Position numbers and translations under genes: made by a program | Assembly (NCBI GenBank): GCA_016744795.1 | Contig: JADGDR010000001.1 | Location: forward strand, 1-64,000 | Direction of reading: 5' to 3' | Length of the DNA stretch: 64,000 nt | Source: Sulfurospirillum sp. | GTDB taxonomy: Bacteria; Campylobacterota; Campylobacteria; Campylobacterales; Sulfurospirillaceae | The notes under the pieces: model-generated | The model's input: only the letters and a program-made list of their open reading frames with translations | Told to the model about the DNA's origin: nothing | Databases searched by the model: none | Shown: positions 40,732 through 50,870 of the stretch, piece by piece | How positions within the stretch are numbered: position 1 is the first letter of the stretch | Layout of the letters: the number at the start of each line of letters is the position of its first letter

Positions 40732-41305
40732 ATCCATCTCTTTCAAATCTAGTTGCGAACTCTAAAAATAGATTTCGCTCCTCTTCACTTAAGCTCATAT
40801 GCCAAACTATGCTATGTGATTCATAGGTTCTTGTATCTACATGAAAAGCCCCTTTATTTAAAAAATGTTCAAACCTTGGGACTAAAGAGTATAGAGTTGA
40901 AAAACTAAATGGCTCTTTTTTTATATATGGTATAAGAATTCCCTCAGATATAACTCCCTTTGCTCCTCCTCCATAAGCTCTTACAAGTCCACCAGTTCCT
41001 AGTTTAGTACCACCAAAATAACGTACTATCAATATACCACACTCTATAAGCTCATTCCCTCTCATTACATTAAGAACGGGAGGACCTGATGTACCTTTTG
41101 GTTCACCGTCATCACTACAATTTTCTACTACTTGCTCATACTCATTAAGATATCTTTTTGCCCATACTATATGATTTGCTTTTGGATGTTTATCTTTTAG
41201 ACTTACATGTAAAGAATCAAAATTTTCAATAGGTACTAAAAATGAAAAAAATGTAGACTTTTTAATCTCAAGTTTGTCTAAAAATTCATTTTTCACTGTG
41301 TACAA
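40718..41305 (-). CDS. YigZ/IMPACT family protein
   Basis: DDGEPKGTSGPPVLNVMRGNEL...VVRYFGGTKLGTGGLVRAYG. Confidence 0.93.
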   Translation of the reverse strand: MYTVKNEFLDKLEIKKSTFFSFLVPIENFDSLHVSLKDKHPKANHIVWAKRYLNEYEQVVENCSDDGEPKGTSGPPVLNVMRGNELIECGILIVRYFGGTKLGTGGLVRAYGGGAKGVISEGILIPYIKKEPFSFSTLYSLVPRFEHFLNKGAFHVDTRTYESHSIVWHMSLSEEERNLFLEFATRFERDGFKVL

Positions 41306-41382
41306 TTTGTTTCCTTAAAGAGAATTTAACTTATAAAGTATTATAATTGTAGCTGTATTAGGTCAAATTTATTTAACTTTTC

Positions 41383-42570
41383 TTGGGATATATATTGAAA
41401 CTAGCCAATTTTTACGTCTTTGCCATAATTACTATGCTTATATACGCTATTGTACTCTTTTTTTACTATGATGAATCTCAAAAAAGTACTATAAATCAAG
41501 CACAAATAAAAACACTAGATATTGTGATAACCGAAAAATTTTTCAATAAATCCCTGATAGAAGAAAATAATTTAAAAAAAATAAAAATTCATTTTGAAAG
41601 AAAAAAAATTTTTGAAATAATAGGGATTTTAACTTTTTCTATTTTAATTCTTATTTTTATCTTAGTAAGGTTATTTGTAAATAAAAACAATAAGGAATCA
41701 AAAAAGCTACAAACTGTTATCGATACTTTAGACCAACTTATACTCATTAAATCCAATAATAATATACACTCAATCAATAAATCATTTTCAAATTTCTTTA
41801 ACGTCAACTCTATAACTGAATTTAAAGAAAAATACGTATGCCTTAGCAATCATTTTATGATCTGTAAAGGATACCTAAATATCGACTTGTCAAAAATAGA
41901 TGCTACACTAATAGAAGAATTTAAAAATACTGAAAAAATAAAAAGAGTAGTTAAAATAGCAAATAAAAAAGGTAAAATTCGAACACTAAGTATTAAAATA
42001 GATAAACTAGAAAAACGTGAAGGTCTTTATATCATAGTACTTTCAGATATTACAAAACTACAAAAAAGATCAGAAATGTTTGAAATAAAGGCAAACACAG
42101 ACTCTTTAACAAAACTCTACTCAAGAGCTAAATTTAACACTTTATACCAATTAGAATTTGAGAGAAGTACAAGATGCTTAAACCCTCTTACACTTTTATT
42201 TATAGATATTGACAATTTTAAAATCACCAATGACACCTACGGACATGATGTAGGAGATATTGTACTAAAAAAGTTCTCAAAACTTATTTCAAAAAACATA
42301 AGAAAGTATGATATTTTAGCAAGATGGGGTGGAGAAGAGTTTATACTTATGCTTCCTCAAACTAACATAAATAATGGTTATAAATTAGCAGAAAAAATAA
42401 GAAACGTTATAGCCTCAAATAAATTTGAAAAAATACAAACTCTTACATGTAGTATAGGAATTTCAACCTTAGACAAAGGAGATGAGAAAGAAACTCTTAT
42501 TAAACATGCAGATAATGCACTATACAAAGCAAAATCGTCTGGTAGAAACAAAACTATTATAGAGATTTAA
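41383..42570 (+). CDS. Membrane diguanylate cyclase (degenerate PAS-like region + GGDEF)
   Basis: ARWGGEEFILMLPQT; two TM helices. Confidence 0.9.
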   Translation: MGYILKLANFYVFAIITMLIYAIVLFFYYDESQKSTINQAQIKTLDIVITEKFFNKSLIEENNLKKIKIHFERKKIFEIIGILTFSILILIFILVRLFVNKNNKESKKLQTVIDTLDQLILIKSNNNIHSINKSFSNFFNVNSITEFKEKYVCLSNHFMICKGYLNIDLSKIDATLIEEFKNTEKIKRVVKIANKKGKIRTLSIKIDKLEKREGLYIIVLSDITKLQKRSEMFEIKANTDSLTKLYSRAKFNTLYQLEFERSTRCLNPLTLLFIDIDNFKITNDTYGHDVGDIVLKKFSKLISKNIRKYDILARWGGEEFILMLPQTNINNGYKLAEKIRNVIASNKFEKIQTLTCSIGISTLDKGDEKETLIKHADNALYKAKSSGRNKTIIEI

Positions 42571-42604
42571 TCTCTTTTTTGTTAACCTTAAAAAAAGGTT
42601 TTAT

Positions 42605-42814
42605 ATGGCAAAAAACAATACAACAAAAACAGTTGATACAATCATAGATTTTATAATTATTATAGGTGTTAGTTTAACTATTTTTTATGGCTCAAATATG
42701 TTGGGTGCTCCTACTTGGCTTCAACTACTTTTAGTCGCCTTATGGGGTGGATTTACAGGCTACAAACCCAAAATAATCAGAATTCCTTTTAAGTTTATGT
42801 ATAAAAATGATTAG
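42605..42814 (+). CDS. Small membrane protein
   Basis: Short ORF with two TM stretches, 8-nt overlap with the downstream modE-like gene. Confidence 0.6.
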   Translation: MAKNNTTKTVDTIIDFIIIIGVSLTIFYGSNMLGAPTWLQLLLVALWGGFTGYKPKIIRIPFKFMYKND

Positions 42815-43577
42815 ACTTGATTCAAGCCTATGGCTAGATAAAGATAACAAAGGTTTCTTAGGAAAAGGAAGAATTGAACTTCTCAAAAAGATAGACGAAC
42901 ATGGCTCTCTCTCAGGTGCAGCAAAAGCAATGAAGATGAGCTATAAAGCAGCTTGGGATTCTCTTAATGAGATGAAAGAGCTTTCAGATGAAAAGCTTAT
43001 CGTATCAAAAAGTGGTGGAAAGAGTGGTGGTGGGAGTAAACTTACTGCAAAAGCACTTCAATACATAAAAATTTATGAATTACTTTTTAAAACTCAACAT
43101 GAATTCTTAAAATCCATAGAATCATATACCCAAGATGTTGAAGAACTACAACTATTTTTGCAAAAAAACTCACTAAGAACAAGTGCAAGAAACCAACTTT
43201 TTGGGAGCATAACTAAAATTAAAAAAGGCAAAATCAATTCAATGCTGACTATTTCTTTAAATAATGACTTACATATAGATGCGTCTATTACAAATGAGAG
43301 CATTAAAGAGTTAGGCATAAAAAAAGACAAAGAAGTATATGCTCTAATCAAGGCTTCGTGGCTAAATATAACTACAAAAAAAGAGTATAACTCCATAAAA
43401 GGAACTATCAAAAAGGTACAAAAAGGACAAGATATAATAGAAGTATTTCTACAAATTAATGAAAAACTAACTTTAACAGCAGTCATGGATTTGAAAAAAT
43501 TTGAATCTTTACATGTAGAGAAGAATCAAAGTGCTTATGCAACATTTAGACCAAGTGATACTATCATTGGAATTTAA
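42807..43577 (+). CDS. modE: ModE-like molybdate regulator (HTH + TOBE domains)
   Basis: LLKKIDEHGSLSGAAKAMKMSYKAAWDSLNEM; SGGKSGGGSKLT; TOBE-like C-terminus; next to modA. Confidence 0.88.
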   Translation: MIRLDSSLWLDKDNKGFLGKGRIELLKKIDEHGSLSGAAKAMKMSYKAAWDSLNEMKELSDEKLIVSKSGGKSGGGSKLTAKALQYIKIYELLFKTQHEFLKSIESYTQDVEELQLFLQKNSLRTSARNQLFGSITKIKKGKINSMLTISLNNDLHIDASITNESIKELGIKKDKEVYALIKASWLNITTKKEYNSIKGTIKKVQKGQDIIEVFLQINEKLTLTAVMDLKKFESLHVEKNQSAYATFRPSDTIIGI

Positions 43578-43595
43578 GCAAAATTAAGAATATTT

Positions 43596-43619
43596 CGTTA
43601 TACTTTTAAAAACATAACG
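43596..43619 (+). promoter_or_regulatory. ModE operator upstream of modA
   Basis: CGTTAT-N12-ATAACG perfect inverted repeat 14 bp upstream of the modA ATG. Confidence 0.75.
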
Positions 43620-43632
43620 AAAAGGTTCAAAA

Positions 43633-44376
43633 ATGTTATTCAAATTAATTCTCATAACAATATTAACAACAAGTATATATGCAAACTCTTTAAAAGTAGC
43701 AGTTGCGGCAAACGTTCGTTTTGCATTTGATGAAATTGTAGTAGCTTATGAAAAAGAATCTGGTGTGAAAATTATTCCCATAGTATCTTCTTCAGGAAAA
43801 CTAACTGCACAGATTGAACATGGTGCTCCATTTGATCTATTTTTATCAGCAAATATGAAATATCCAACATATTTGTACTCTAAAAAACTTTGCTCTTCAA
43901 AACCTGAAATTTATGCCTATGGAGGACTAGTTTTATGGTCTCTTAACAAAAAAATTACCTTAAAACTAGAAAATCTCAAAGATAAAAAAGTAAAAAAAAT
44001 TGCAATTCCAAATCCTAAAAATGCTCCTTATGGCATAGAAGCCCTAAGAGTTTTAGAAAATAGAAATTTAAAAGATACTATTTACAAAAAAATAGTTTGG
44101 GGAGAGAGTATTTCACAAACAAACCAATACATTTACTCTCGTTCAGCAGATATCGGCATCACAGCAAAATCAGTCGTTTTATCACCTAAAATGAAAGACG
44201 TAGGAAGATGGATAGAGTTAGATAAAAATGATTATCTTCCCATAAAACAAGGAATAGTTATCTTAAAAAATGGCTTTGAAAAAAACAAAAAACTTAGTCT
44301 AGATTTTTATAAATTTATATTTTCAAAAACTAGCCAAGATATACTAAAAAAATACGGATACATGGTCAATGAATAG
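43633..44376 (+). CDS. modA: Molybdate ABC transporter substrate-binding protein
   Basis: VAVAANVRFAFDEIVVAYEKESG; SSSGKLTAQIEHGAPFDLFLSAN. Confidence 0.95.
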   Translation: MLFKLILITILTTSIYANSLKVAVAANVRFAFDEIVVAYEKESGVKIIPIVSSSGKLTAQIEHGAPFDLFLSANMKYPTYLYSKKLCSSKPEIYAYGGLVLWSLNKKITLKLENLKDKKVKKIAIPNPKNAPYGIEALRVLENRNLKDTIYKKIVWGESISQTNQYIYSRSADIGITAKSVVLSPKMKDVGRWIELDKNDYLPIKQGIVILKNGFEKNKKLSLDFYKFIFSKTSQDILKKYGYMVNE

Positions 44377-44773
44377 ACTAAAAGGTACTATACAAAAAAT
44401 AACTTCACATGAGGGTATCTCTTTGGTAAACATAGAAGTCTTAAATACATTATTTGGAACAGTAGTATTAGATACCCCTCAAACTTGTAATTATCTTGGT
44501 TTAGGTAAAAGTATAACAGTTGCATTTAAAGAGACTGAAGTAGCCATAGCTCTTCCAAATATAGGTGAAATCAGCATGGCAAACCAACTAAAGTGCAAAA
44601 TCAAATCCATACAAAATGGTAAAATTCTTGCCAAAATAGAGCTTACATGTAAAGGTGAAACACTAATATCTATTATAACTTCAAACTCATCAAAACGCCT
44701 AAATTTAAAAGAAAATGATACAGTCATAGCTCTTATAAAAGCAAATGAAATATCTCTTATAGAGGAAGATTAA
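44369..44773 (+). CDS. TOBE/molbindin-domain protein
   Basis: Two TOBE-like repeats between modA and modB. Confidence 0.8.
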   Translation: MNRLKGTIQKITSHEGISLVNIEVLNTLFGTVVLDTPQTCNYLGLGKSITVAFKETEVAIALPNIGEISMANQLKCKIKSIQNGKILAKIELTCKGETLISIITSNSSKRLNLKENDTVIALIKANEISLIEED

Positions 44774-45441
44774 TGTTTTTAGAAACAATGCTTTTAACCT
44801 TCAAAGTAGCATTAATTACTACAATTATACTTTTTTCTATTGGCATTCCAATCGCATTTTGGCTCTCTACTACAAAATCAAAGCTAAAACCCATCTTTGA
44901 GACAATCGTAAGTATGCCCTTGGTCTTACCCCCTTCTGTTATAGGTTTTTACTTACTAGTTTTTTTGGGTCCTAGTAGTCTAACAGGTGGCTTTTTTGAA
45001 GAGTATTTTAACACGAGATTAGTTCTTTCATATGAGGGAATTATAGTAGGTTCAGTTATTTTTAGCTTTCCTTTTATGGTTCATCCTATCCAATCAGGTC
45101 TACAATCCTTACAAAAATCACTTGTTGAAGCTTCATACACCCTTGGTAAATCAAAATTTCAAACACTTTTTTATGTTCAACTTCCAAATATAAGAGCATC
45201 TCTTCTTACAGGAATTGTTCTAACATTCGCTCATACTGTTGGAGAATTTGGAGTAGTTTTGATGATAGGTGGCAATATCCCAGGAGAGACAAGACTAGCT
45301 TCATTAGCCATATATGATGAAGTAGAAGCACTCAATTATGATTTAGCAAACCAGTATGCACTTACACTTTTTGCCATATGCTTTGCAATTTTACTTATAG
45401 TGTATATCATAAACAGAAAATTTAGTGGAGTTTTAAAATGA
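44773..45441 (+). CDS. modB: Molybdate ABC transporter permease
   Basis: PLVLPPSVIGFYLLVFLG; ARTVGEFGVV-like (AHTVGEFGVVLMIGGNIPGETR). Confidence 0.95.
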   Translation: MFLETMLLTFKVALITTIILFSIGIPIAFWLSTTKSKLKPIFETIVSMPLVLPPSVIGFYLLVFLGPSSLTGGFFEEYFNTRLVLSYEGIIVGSVIFSFPFMVHPIQSGLQSLQKSLVEASYTLGKSKFQTLFYVQLPNIRASLLTGIVLTFAHTVGEFGVVLMIGGNIPGETRLASLAIYDEVEALNYDLANQYALTLFAICFAILLIVYIINRKFSGVLK

Positions 45442-46304
45442 TAGAGATTGATATAAAAAAAAGCTTTAAAAATAAAAATGAAAAAATTGATTTTCACTTT
45501 AAAACTACAATAGAAAATAACTCAATAAATGCGATATTTGGGCAATCTGGTTCAGGTAAAACTACTCTTTTAAGACTTTTAAGTGGATTAGAGACTCCTG
45601 ATAGTGGTTTTATCAAAGTCGATAATAAAATTTGGTTTGATTCAAAAAAAAAGATAAATTTAGCACCTCAAAAAAGAGATGTTGGTTTTGTCTTTCAAGA
45701 TTATGCCCTTTTCCCAAATATGAGTGTCATACAAAACCTAAGATTTGCACAACCTGAAAAAAATGAAGATTTTTTACAAGAACTTTTAGAAATAGTAGAA
45801 TTAAAAGAGTTACAAAACAAACTCCCAGATGCTCTCTCCGGAGGACAAAAACAAAGAACCGCCCTTGCAAGAGCAGTTGCTAGAAAACCTAAACTATTTT
45901 TATTAGATGAAGCCCTATCCGCACTTGATAATACAATGAGACAACAACTCCAAGATGATATAGAAAAAATTCATAAAAATTTCAAAATGACAACTCTGCT
46001 TATAAGCCACGATATAGCTGAAGTATACAAACTAGCTTCTCATGTAAAAATAGTTAAAAATGGAAAAATACTCAAAGAAGGATTACCAGATATACTCTTT
46101 GATGAATCAAAGATAAGTGGAAAATTCAAATTCTCGGCTAAAATTTTAAAAATACAAAAAGCTGATACTATTTTTGTAGTCACTCTTCTTATTGGGGGCA
46201 ATTTAACTAAAGTAGTAGCTACAAAAGAAGAAGTTGACAAAATGAGTATTGGTGACAATGTTCTTGTCGCATCAAAAGCATTTAATCCTATTATAATCAC
46301 CTAA
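45438..46304 (+). CDS. modC: Molybdate ABC transporter ATPase
   Basis: GQSGSGKTTLLRLLSGLE; LSGGQKQRTALARAVA. Confidence 0.95.
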   Translation: MIEIDIKKSFKNKNEKIDFHFKTTIENNSINAIFGQSGSGKTTLLRLLSGLETPDSGFIKVDNKIWFDSKKKINLAPQKRDVGFVFQDYALFPNMSVIQNLRFAQPEKNEDFLQELLEIVELKELQNKLPDALSGGQKQRTALARAVARKPKLFLLDEALSALDNTMRQQLQDDIEKIHKNFKMTTLLISHDIAEVYKLASHVKIVKNGKILKEGLPDILFDESKISGKFKFSAKILKIQKADTIFVVTLLIGGNLTKVVATKEEVDKMSIGDNVLVASKAFNPIIIT

Positions 46305-46324
46305 GAAAGGAAGTTTTAAACTTC

Positions 46325-47167
46325 CTATACCATCTGTATATCTGCTTTTATATCTGATGGTTTTCCAAAATACAAAGCTGACGTAGTTATCAAATCAACT
46401 CCTGTAGATGCAATCTCTTTTACATTTTCAAAATTAACGCCACCAGCAGCACCTATTTTAATATCATTTGAAATCGCTTTTACTGCTTGTATAGTTGTTC
46501 TAATATCATCAGGGGAAAATTTATCTAATTGAATAACATCAACTCTGGCTTTTGCCAAGGTAATTGCATTATGGATATTGTGAGCTTCTGCAATAATCTT
46601 CTTTTCACCTGCTCTTCTTTTAATTTCATCAATATTTTTCAAAAACCCTTCTAATCCACCTATAAATCTCATATGCTCTTCAAAAACTAAAACACTTTCA
46701 GAAAGTCCAAGTCTATGAGGTAATGCTCCACCAACTGTAATCGCTTTTATAGCTAGTTTTTTTGTTCCAGGAAAACACTTTCGTGTAGTGATTACTTCAA
46801 CCTCTGGATTTTGAGCTCTTGCAATATCTACAAATTTTTTTGTTCTTGACGCAATTCCTGAAGCATTTTCCAAGATATTTACACAAACTTTCCAAGCCAT
46901 GTGAAGTGCAAAAGCTTTTCCTTTGGCTTTTAAAATAACAGAGCCTTTTTCTAAAAAAGTTCCTGATTTTTCAAAAAACAATACTTCTAAATCTAACTTT
47001 CTTAAAATCCTAGCAACCTCTTCTGTTCCACATACACAAGTCTTTTCTCTTGTTCTATACTCAATTGTACCATCTTGATCAGCTACACCTACAACTTCAC
47101 TTGTAAAATCAATATACGGAACATCTTCTTCTATAAATTGGTCTAAAACACTATCTGATATGTACAT
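46325..47167 (-). CDS. modD: ModD, nicotinate-nucleotide pyrophosphorylase-family protein
   Basis: QPRTase fold (ENASGIASRTKKFVDIAR, TTRKCFPGTKKLAIKA) beside modABC. Confidence 0.88.
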   Translation of the reverse strand: MYISDSVLDQFIEEDVPYIDFTSEVVGVADQDGTIEYRTREKTCVCGTEEVARILRKLDLEVLFFEKSGTFLEKGSVILKAKGKAFALHMAWKVCVNILENASGIASRTKKFVDIARAQNPEVEVITTRKCFPGTKKLAIKAITVGGALPHRLGLSESVLVFEEHMRFIGGLEGFLKNIDEIKRRAGEKKIIAEAHNIHNAITLAKARVDVIQLDKFSPDDIRTTIQAVKAISNDIKIGAAGGVNFENVKEIASTGVDLITTSALYFGKPSDIKADIQMV

Positions 47168-47238
47168 TATTTTCCTTTATTATAAAATTGCCTTTAGATT
47201 ATGAAAATTACTTTTTATCCAAAAAACCCATTTCAATG

Positions 47239-47262
47239 CGTAGTATATAAAATTACATAACG
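47239..47262 (-). promoter_or_regulatory. Candidate ModE operator upstream of modD
   Basis: CGTAGT-N12-ATAACG, same half-site spacing as the modA operator. Confidence 0.5.
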
Positions 47263-47303
47263 CTATGTCAAGATATTTTGTTAGTTGATTTTAAAATGAA
47301 TAA

Positions 47304-47858
47304 TTATCTTAAACTTCTAAGGGAGTATCTATGTTCAAGCAAGCACTGCATTAAATTGTAGTGTTCTTTCCATAAACCAAGTTTTTGTAATTTTGCATCT
47401 TTTGCAATTTTTAATAATAGTTTTGATTTTTCTTTTGAAGAATTGATGATATAAGGTAGAGCATATCCCCTAGAAACCATTATCTCATCAAATATGGGTC
47501 TAAGCTCTACATGTAAACCTTTTGGCAATGCAAGTTTGCATATTGGATTTTTACTTCTTGTTTGACCCAGTATTTCATAACTATAGATTTGTCCAACTTT
47601 TAAAAGTGTTTTAGCATTAGCATAAGATAACTTTCCTAATTGTATAAACTCCTCTTTAGAAAAAGCACACTCTTTCATCTCTACTTTTAATTTAGAGTTT
47701 AGAGCCATCTCGGGGGTGTCAATCTCACCCATATGACACGTAACATTACCGCTTTTATTCTTCAAAATAACTGTGTCGCCATCAACTACATGTACAAGCT
47801 TTCCCATCTCACCATAAAGTAAAAATGGTAAACTAATTAAAATTATAAACTTGTACAT
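47304..47858 (-). CDS. Thermonuclease (SNase-like) family protein
   Basis: Signal peptide; LVHVVDGDTVILKNKSGN..GEIDTPE. Confidence 0.85.
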   Translation of the reverse strand: MYKFIILISLPFLLYGEMGKLVHVVDGDTVILKNKSGNVTCHMGEIDTPEMALNSKLKVEMKECAFSKEEFIQLGKLSYANAKTLLKVGQIYSYEILGQTRSKNPICKLALPKGLHVELRPIFDEIMVSRGYALPYIINSSKEKSKLLLKIAKDAKLQKLGLWKEHYNLMQCLLEHRYSLRSLR

Positions 47859-47868
47859 GTAAATCCTT

Positions 47869-48612
47869 TTATGCTAAGTTTTTAGCTCTTTGGTATGAAG
47901 CTTCCATTGCTTTAATAAAACTATCTCTAACTCCACCCTCTTCTAGTTTTGTAATACCTGCAATAGTAGTTCCATTTGGTGAAGTTACTTTGTCTTTTAA
48001 AATTGCAGGGTGTTCATTTTGAAGAACTTCTCCAACTCCCTCAAAAAGTTGTGCAACGTACTTGTAACTTATATCTCTTTTTAATCCAAGATTCACAGCA
48101 CCATCACTAAGAGCCTCAGCTACTAATGCTATCCAAGCCGGAGCACTTCCTGCAAGTCCTGTTGCAATGTCAAGTTCATTTTCACTATTTAACCAAAAAC
48201 ACTTACCAATAGAGTTTAAAACTTCGATTGAAGTCTCTTTAAGCTCTTCATCCCCACAAAGTGAGGTTGCAGATTTTCTTACAAGTGCAGCCATATTTGG
48301 CATAGCTCTAACATAACTTTCAGAGTCTATTTTCGATTTCAAAGTTTCTAGTGTAACTCCTGCAAGTATAGAAATAACACCTTTGGCTTTACCTTCTACA
48401 TGTAAAGAATTTAAAGACTGCGGTTTTATGGCTAATATAACTATAAAACCATCTAGTTTAGGCATAGTATTTACTACTTTTACATTAGGGAATAGTTCTT
48501 TAAGCTCATCTGCTCTTGGTTTATACATCTCTACTACAGTTACATCGTATACATGTAAACCTTGAAGCATTGCTCCACCCATATTGCCAGCACCAATTAA
48601 TAATAGTTTCAT
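47869..48612 (-). CDS. proC: Pyrroline-5-carboxylate reductase
   Basis: LLIGAGNMGGAMLQG; ATGLAGSAPAWIALVAEALSDGAVNLGL; TSPNGTTIAGI. Confidence 0.93.
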   Translation of the reverse strand: MKLLLIGAGNMGGAMLQGLHVYDVTVVEMYKPRADELKELFPNVKVVNTMPKLDGFIVILAIKPQSLNSLHVEGKAKGVISILAGVTLETLKSKIDSESYVRAMPNMAALVRKSATSLCGDEELKETSIEVLNSIGKCFWLNSENELDIATGLAGSAPAWIALVAEALSDGAVNLGLKRDISYKYVAQLFEGVGEVLQNEHPAILKDKVTSPNGTTIAGITKLEEGGVRDSFIKAMEASYQRAKNLA

Positions 48613-48706
48613 TTTTAATCTTCCTAATTTTTAATATATTATAGCAAAATAAAAAAATCTAAATTCTCTTATCCTAAAAGTAACATTTTAATATTTAAAT
48701 ACCATA

Positions 48707-49678
48707 CTACTCTTGTATACAAATTTCTTCTCTTTTTACATGTAAAACTGTTTGATAAAGAACAATCAAAATAACAACAGAGGTTACAAAAATCATGGTA
48801 TAAGAGAGAATTAACAGTAACAAATCACCTGTTTGATGATACATAAGCATGGCAGCAATACCCATAGCAGCAAGTGGAAAAACAAAAGCCCACCAAGATA
48901 TAAAAAACTTAATTTTGATAAAATTTTTATACATAAAAACAACCAAAAGAGTAAAAAACAGTGCCAAATTAAATAAAATCATTGCAAATAAATCTATAAC
49001 ACCATACATTTTAAAATAAGCTATAAACCCAACGGCAGGAGGAGCTATGAGTATAAACAGTGTAGGCATAAACTTTACTGCTAATTGATGATGAAAAATA
49101 ATTCTGTTTAACAAAATAGAAAAAAGTATAACCCAAAAGAAAATTCCGACACTAAAAAAGTACATCAATAACCCCTGACTTGCAAAACCAATGCCCCCAA
49201 CAGGAACCAAGACATTACCAACAATAGGTATAAACCAAGCTGGATTTGAATGTTCTAACTCTTGGTTATTGTTTATCCAAAAAGACAGAGTATGCATAGT
49301 AAGGTAAAAGTGCAAAAATGTTCCAGGATACCAAAAGAATGCAGCTATAGAAGGATAATGTTCTTTATATATAATAGCTAACATAAGCATAGATATAGAA
49401 ATTGCTGCAAAAAAATTCACTCTAATTGGATGTGAAAATTCTTTTTTAATATCTTTAGCATACTTAAAATACTTTGTTATATATATAAAACTAACCACAA
49501 AAAACAGAGCTGTTGTTATGTACATCAGCACAGCATCAATAATATGAGGAAAATCAAGCCACTGTCCTGCTTTTTGATACATAATAGTAAGTCCACTCAT
49601 TCCCATAACAATGGCATACATCATAATCGGAAAATACTTTAATCTATTTTTTTCACATACTTGGTTTTCAACCATCAA
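48707..49678 (-). CDS. TDT/SLAC1-family transporter
   Basis: 10-TM protein with N-terminal FPIMMYAIVMGMSGLTIMYQ and FLHFYLTMHTLSFW. Confidence 0.8.
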   Translation of the reverse strand: MMVENQVCEKNRLKYFPIMMYAIVMGMSGLTIMYQKAGQWLDFPHIIDAVLMYITTALFFVVSFIYITKYFKYAKDIKKEFSHPIRVNFFAAISISMLMLAIIYKEHYPSIAAFFWYPGTFLHFYLTMHTLSFWINNNQELEHSNPAWFIPIVGNVLVPVGGIGFASQGLLMYFFSVGIFFWVILFSILLNRIIFHHQLAVKFMPTLFILIAPPAVGFIAYFKMYGVIDLFAMILFNLALFFTLLVVFMYKNFIKIKFFISWWAFVFPLAAMGIAAMLMYHQTGDLLLLILSYTMIFVTSVVILIVLYQTVLHVKREEICIQE

Positions 49679-49769
49679 TAACTCCTAAGATAAGTTTATG
49701 TAAATATATTTATAAGAATACATTTATTTTGAACATATGTCAAGAAAAACTTAATCAAATTTTGCTATT

Positions 49770-50381
49770 ATGTCAGAAAGGAAGATTATGGGAAGAAATA
49801 AAATACAAAGAGAATGCTCGTTTAAACCACATTTTAAAAAATTTGTTCCAACTCCTGAGAAACAAACAGGAATGATGGAACTAAATAGTGATGAGATGGA
49901 AGCAATCTTTTTAATGGACTATCAAGGTGAATATCAAGAAGATGCAGCAACTGCTATGAACATCTCAAGACCAACACTCTCACGCATCATAAAAGGGGCA
50001 AGAAAGAAGATAGCAACGGTGCTTATCTTAGGATACGAATTAAACATTGTAGATAACAAAGACAAGTTTATAGTAGCTTTAAGTGTAGACAATGAAGGAG
50101 ATTTTTCATCACTCTCAAATCAAGGTTCGCTCATAGCGCTTATTCACTTGAAAAATAGAAAAATTGTTGATATAAACTATATAAAAAACCCTCTTTCAGA
50201 AAAAACAGTCAAACCATCACAAATACTTCCTGCATTTTTAAAAGAACAAAATGTACATTATTGGATATCAAATCAAATTGGAGATGGCTTAAAAAATTCA
50301 CTTTTAGCAAAAGGAATATTTATAAAAAAATGCTCAAAAATAGACCCAATAGAAAATATAACAAAACTTTTTTGTAAGTAA
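49770..50381 (+). CDS. DUF134 (UPF0251) HTH protein fused to a NifX/dinitrogenase-cofactor-like domain
   Basis: ELNSDEMEAIFLMDYQGEYQEDAATAMNISRPTLSRIIKGARKKIA; C-terminal NifX-like region. Confidence 0.8.
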   Translation: MSERKIMGRNKIQRECSFKPHFKKFVPTPEKQTGMMELNSDEMEAIFLMDYQGEYQEDAATAMNISRPTLSRIIKGARKKIATVLILGYELNIVDNKDKFIVALSVDNEGDFSSLSNQGSLIALIHLKNRKIVDINYIKNPLSEKTVKPSQILPAFLKEQNVHYWISNQIGDGLKNSLLAKGIFIKKCSKIDPIENITKLFCK

Positions 50382-50414
50382 TGACTATAGAAGAAATGTA
50401 GGTAATGAGGGGGT

Positions 50415-50815
50415 TTAAATTACTTAAATTCAGATTCAATAAGAGTTTCTAAATGCAAAAGTATATTAGACATAAAGTGCATCTTTTAAAACCTGAATTT
50501 AGTTTCCATAAAGATGTGTTTCAGAGGCATTAGATTGTGGATTTTATTTCTGTCATCCTTATCGTTCTTGTAAGAGAGGATTAAATGAAAATACTAATGG
50601 TTTACTTAGACAGTATTTTCCTAAAGGAACAGATTTTACTACAATAACGAACCTGCATTCAAGCAAATTGTAGAAGCATAAGAACGGTTAAATCATCGTC
50701 CTAGAAAGGCACTTGGGTATAAAACTCCATTTGAAGTTTTCTTTGGTACAATTGTTGGAAATATGGCATGATAAAAAAGGTGTTTGTTGCACTTGTGATT
50801 TGAATTCAGGTAATT
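50415..50815 (+). pseudogene. Internally deleted, frameshifted IS30-family transposase remnant
   Basis: Fragments FYFCHPYRSCKRGLNENTNGLLRQYFPKGTDF (about 50543-50638) and ERLNHRPRKALGYKTPFEVFFGT (about 50682-50750) in different frames; imperfect terminal inverted repeats AAATTACTTAAATTCAGATTCAAT / AATTACCTGAATTCAAATCACAAG. Confidence 0.85.
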
Positions 50816-50870
50816 AATTACATTGAAATCTTGTGTAAATGCTGTATTGATAGGGATTTGGTGAAAATAA

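Noticed and set aside
42584-42600. AACCTT-AAAAA-AAGGTT hairpin directly before the 42605 ORF
   Set aside because: Short AT-rich stem; could be a terminator of the diguanylate cyclase gene or chance. Insufficient evidence.
46309-46325. GGAAGTTTTAAACTTCC between modC and modD as a regulatory site
   Set aside because: More simply explained as a weak bidirectional terminator between convergent genes; not confident enough to list.
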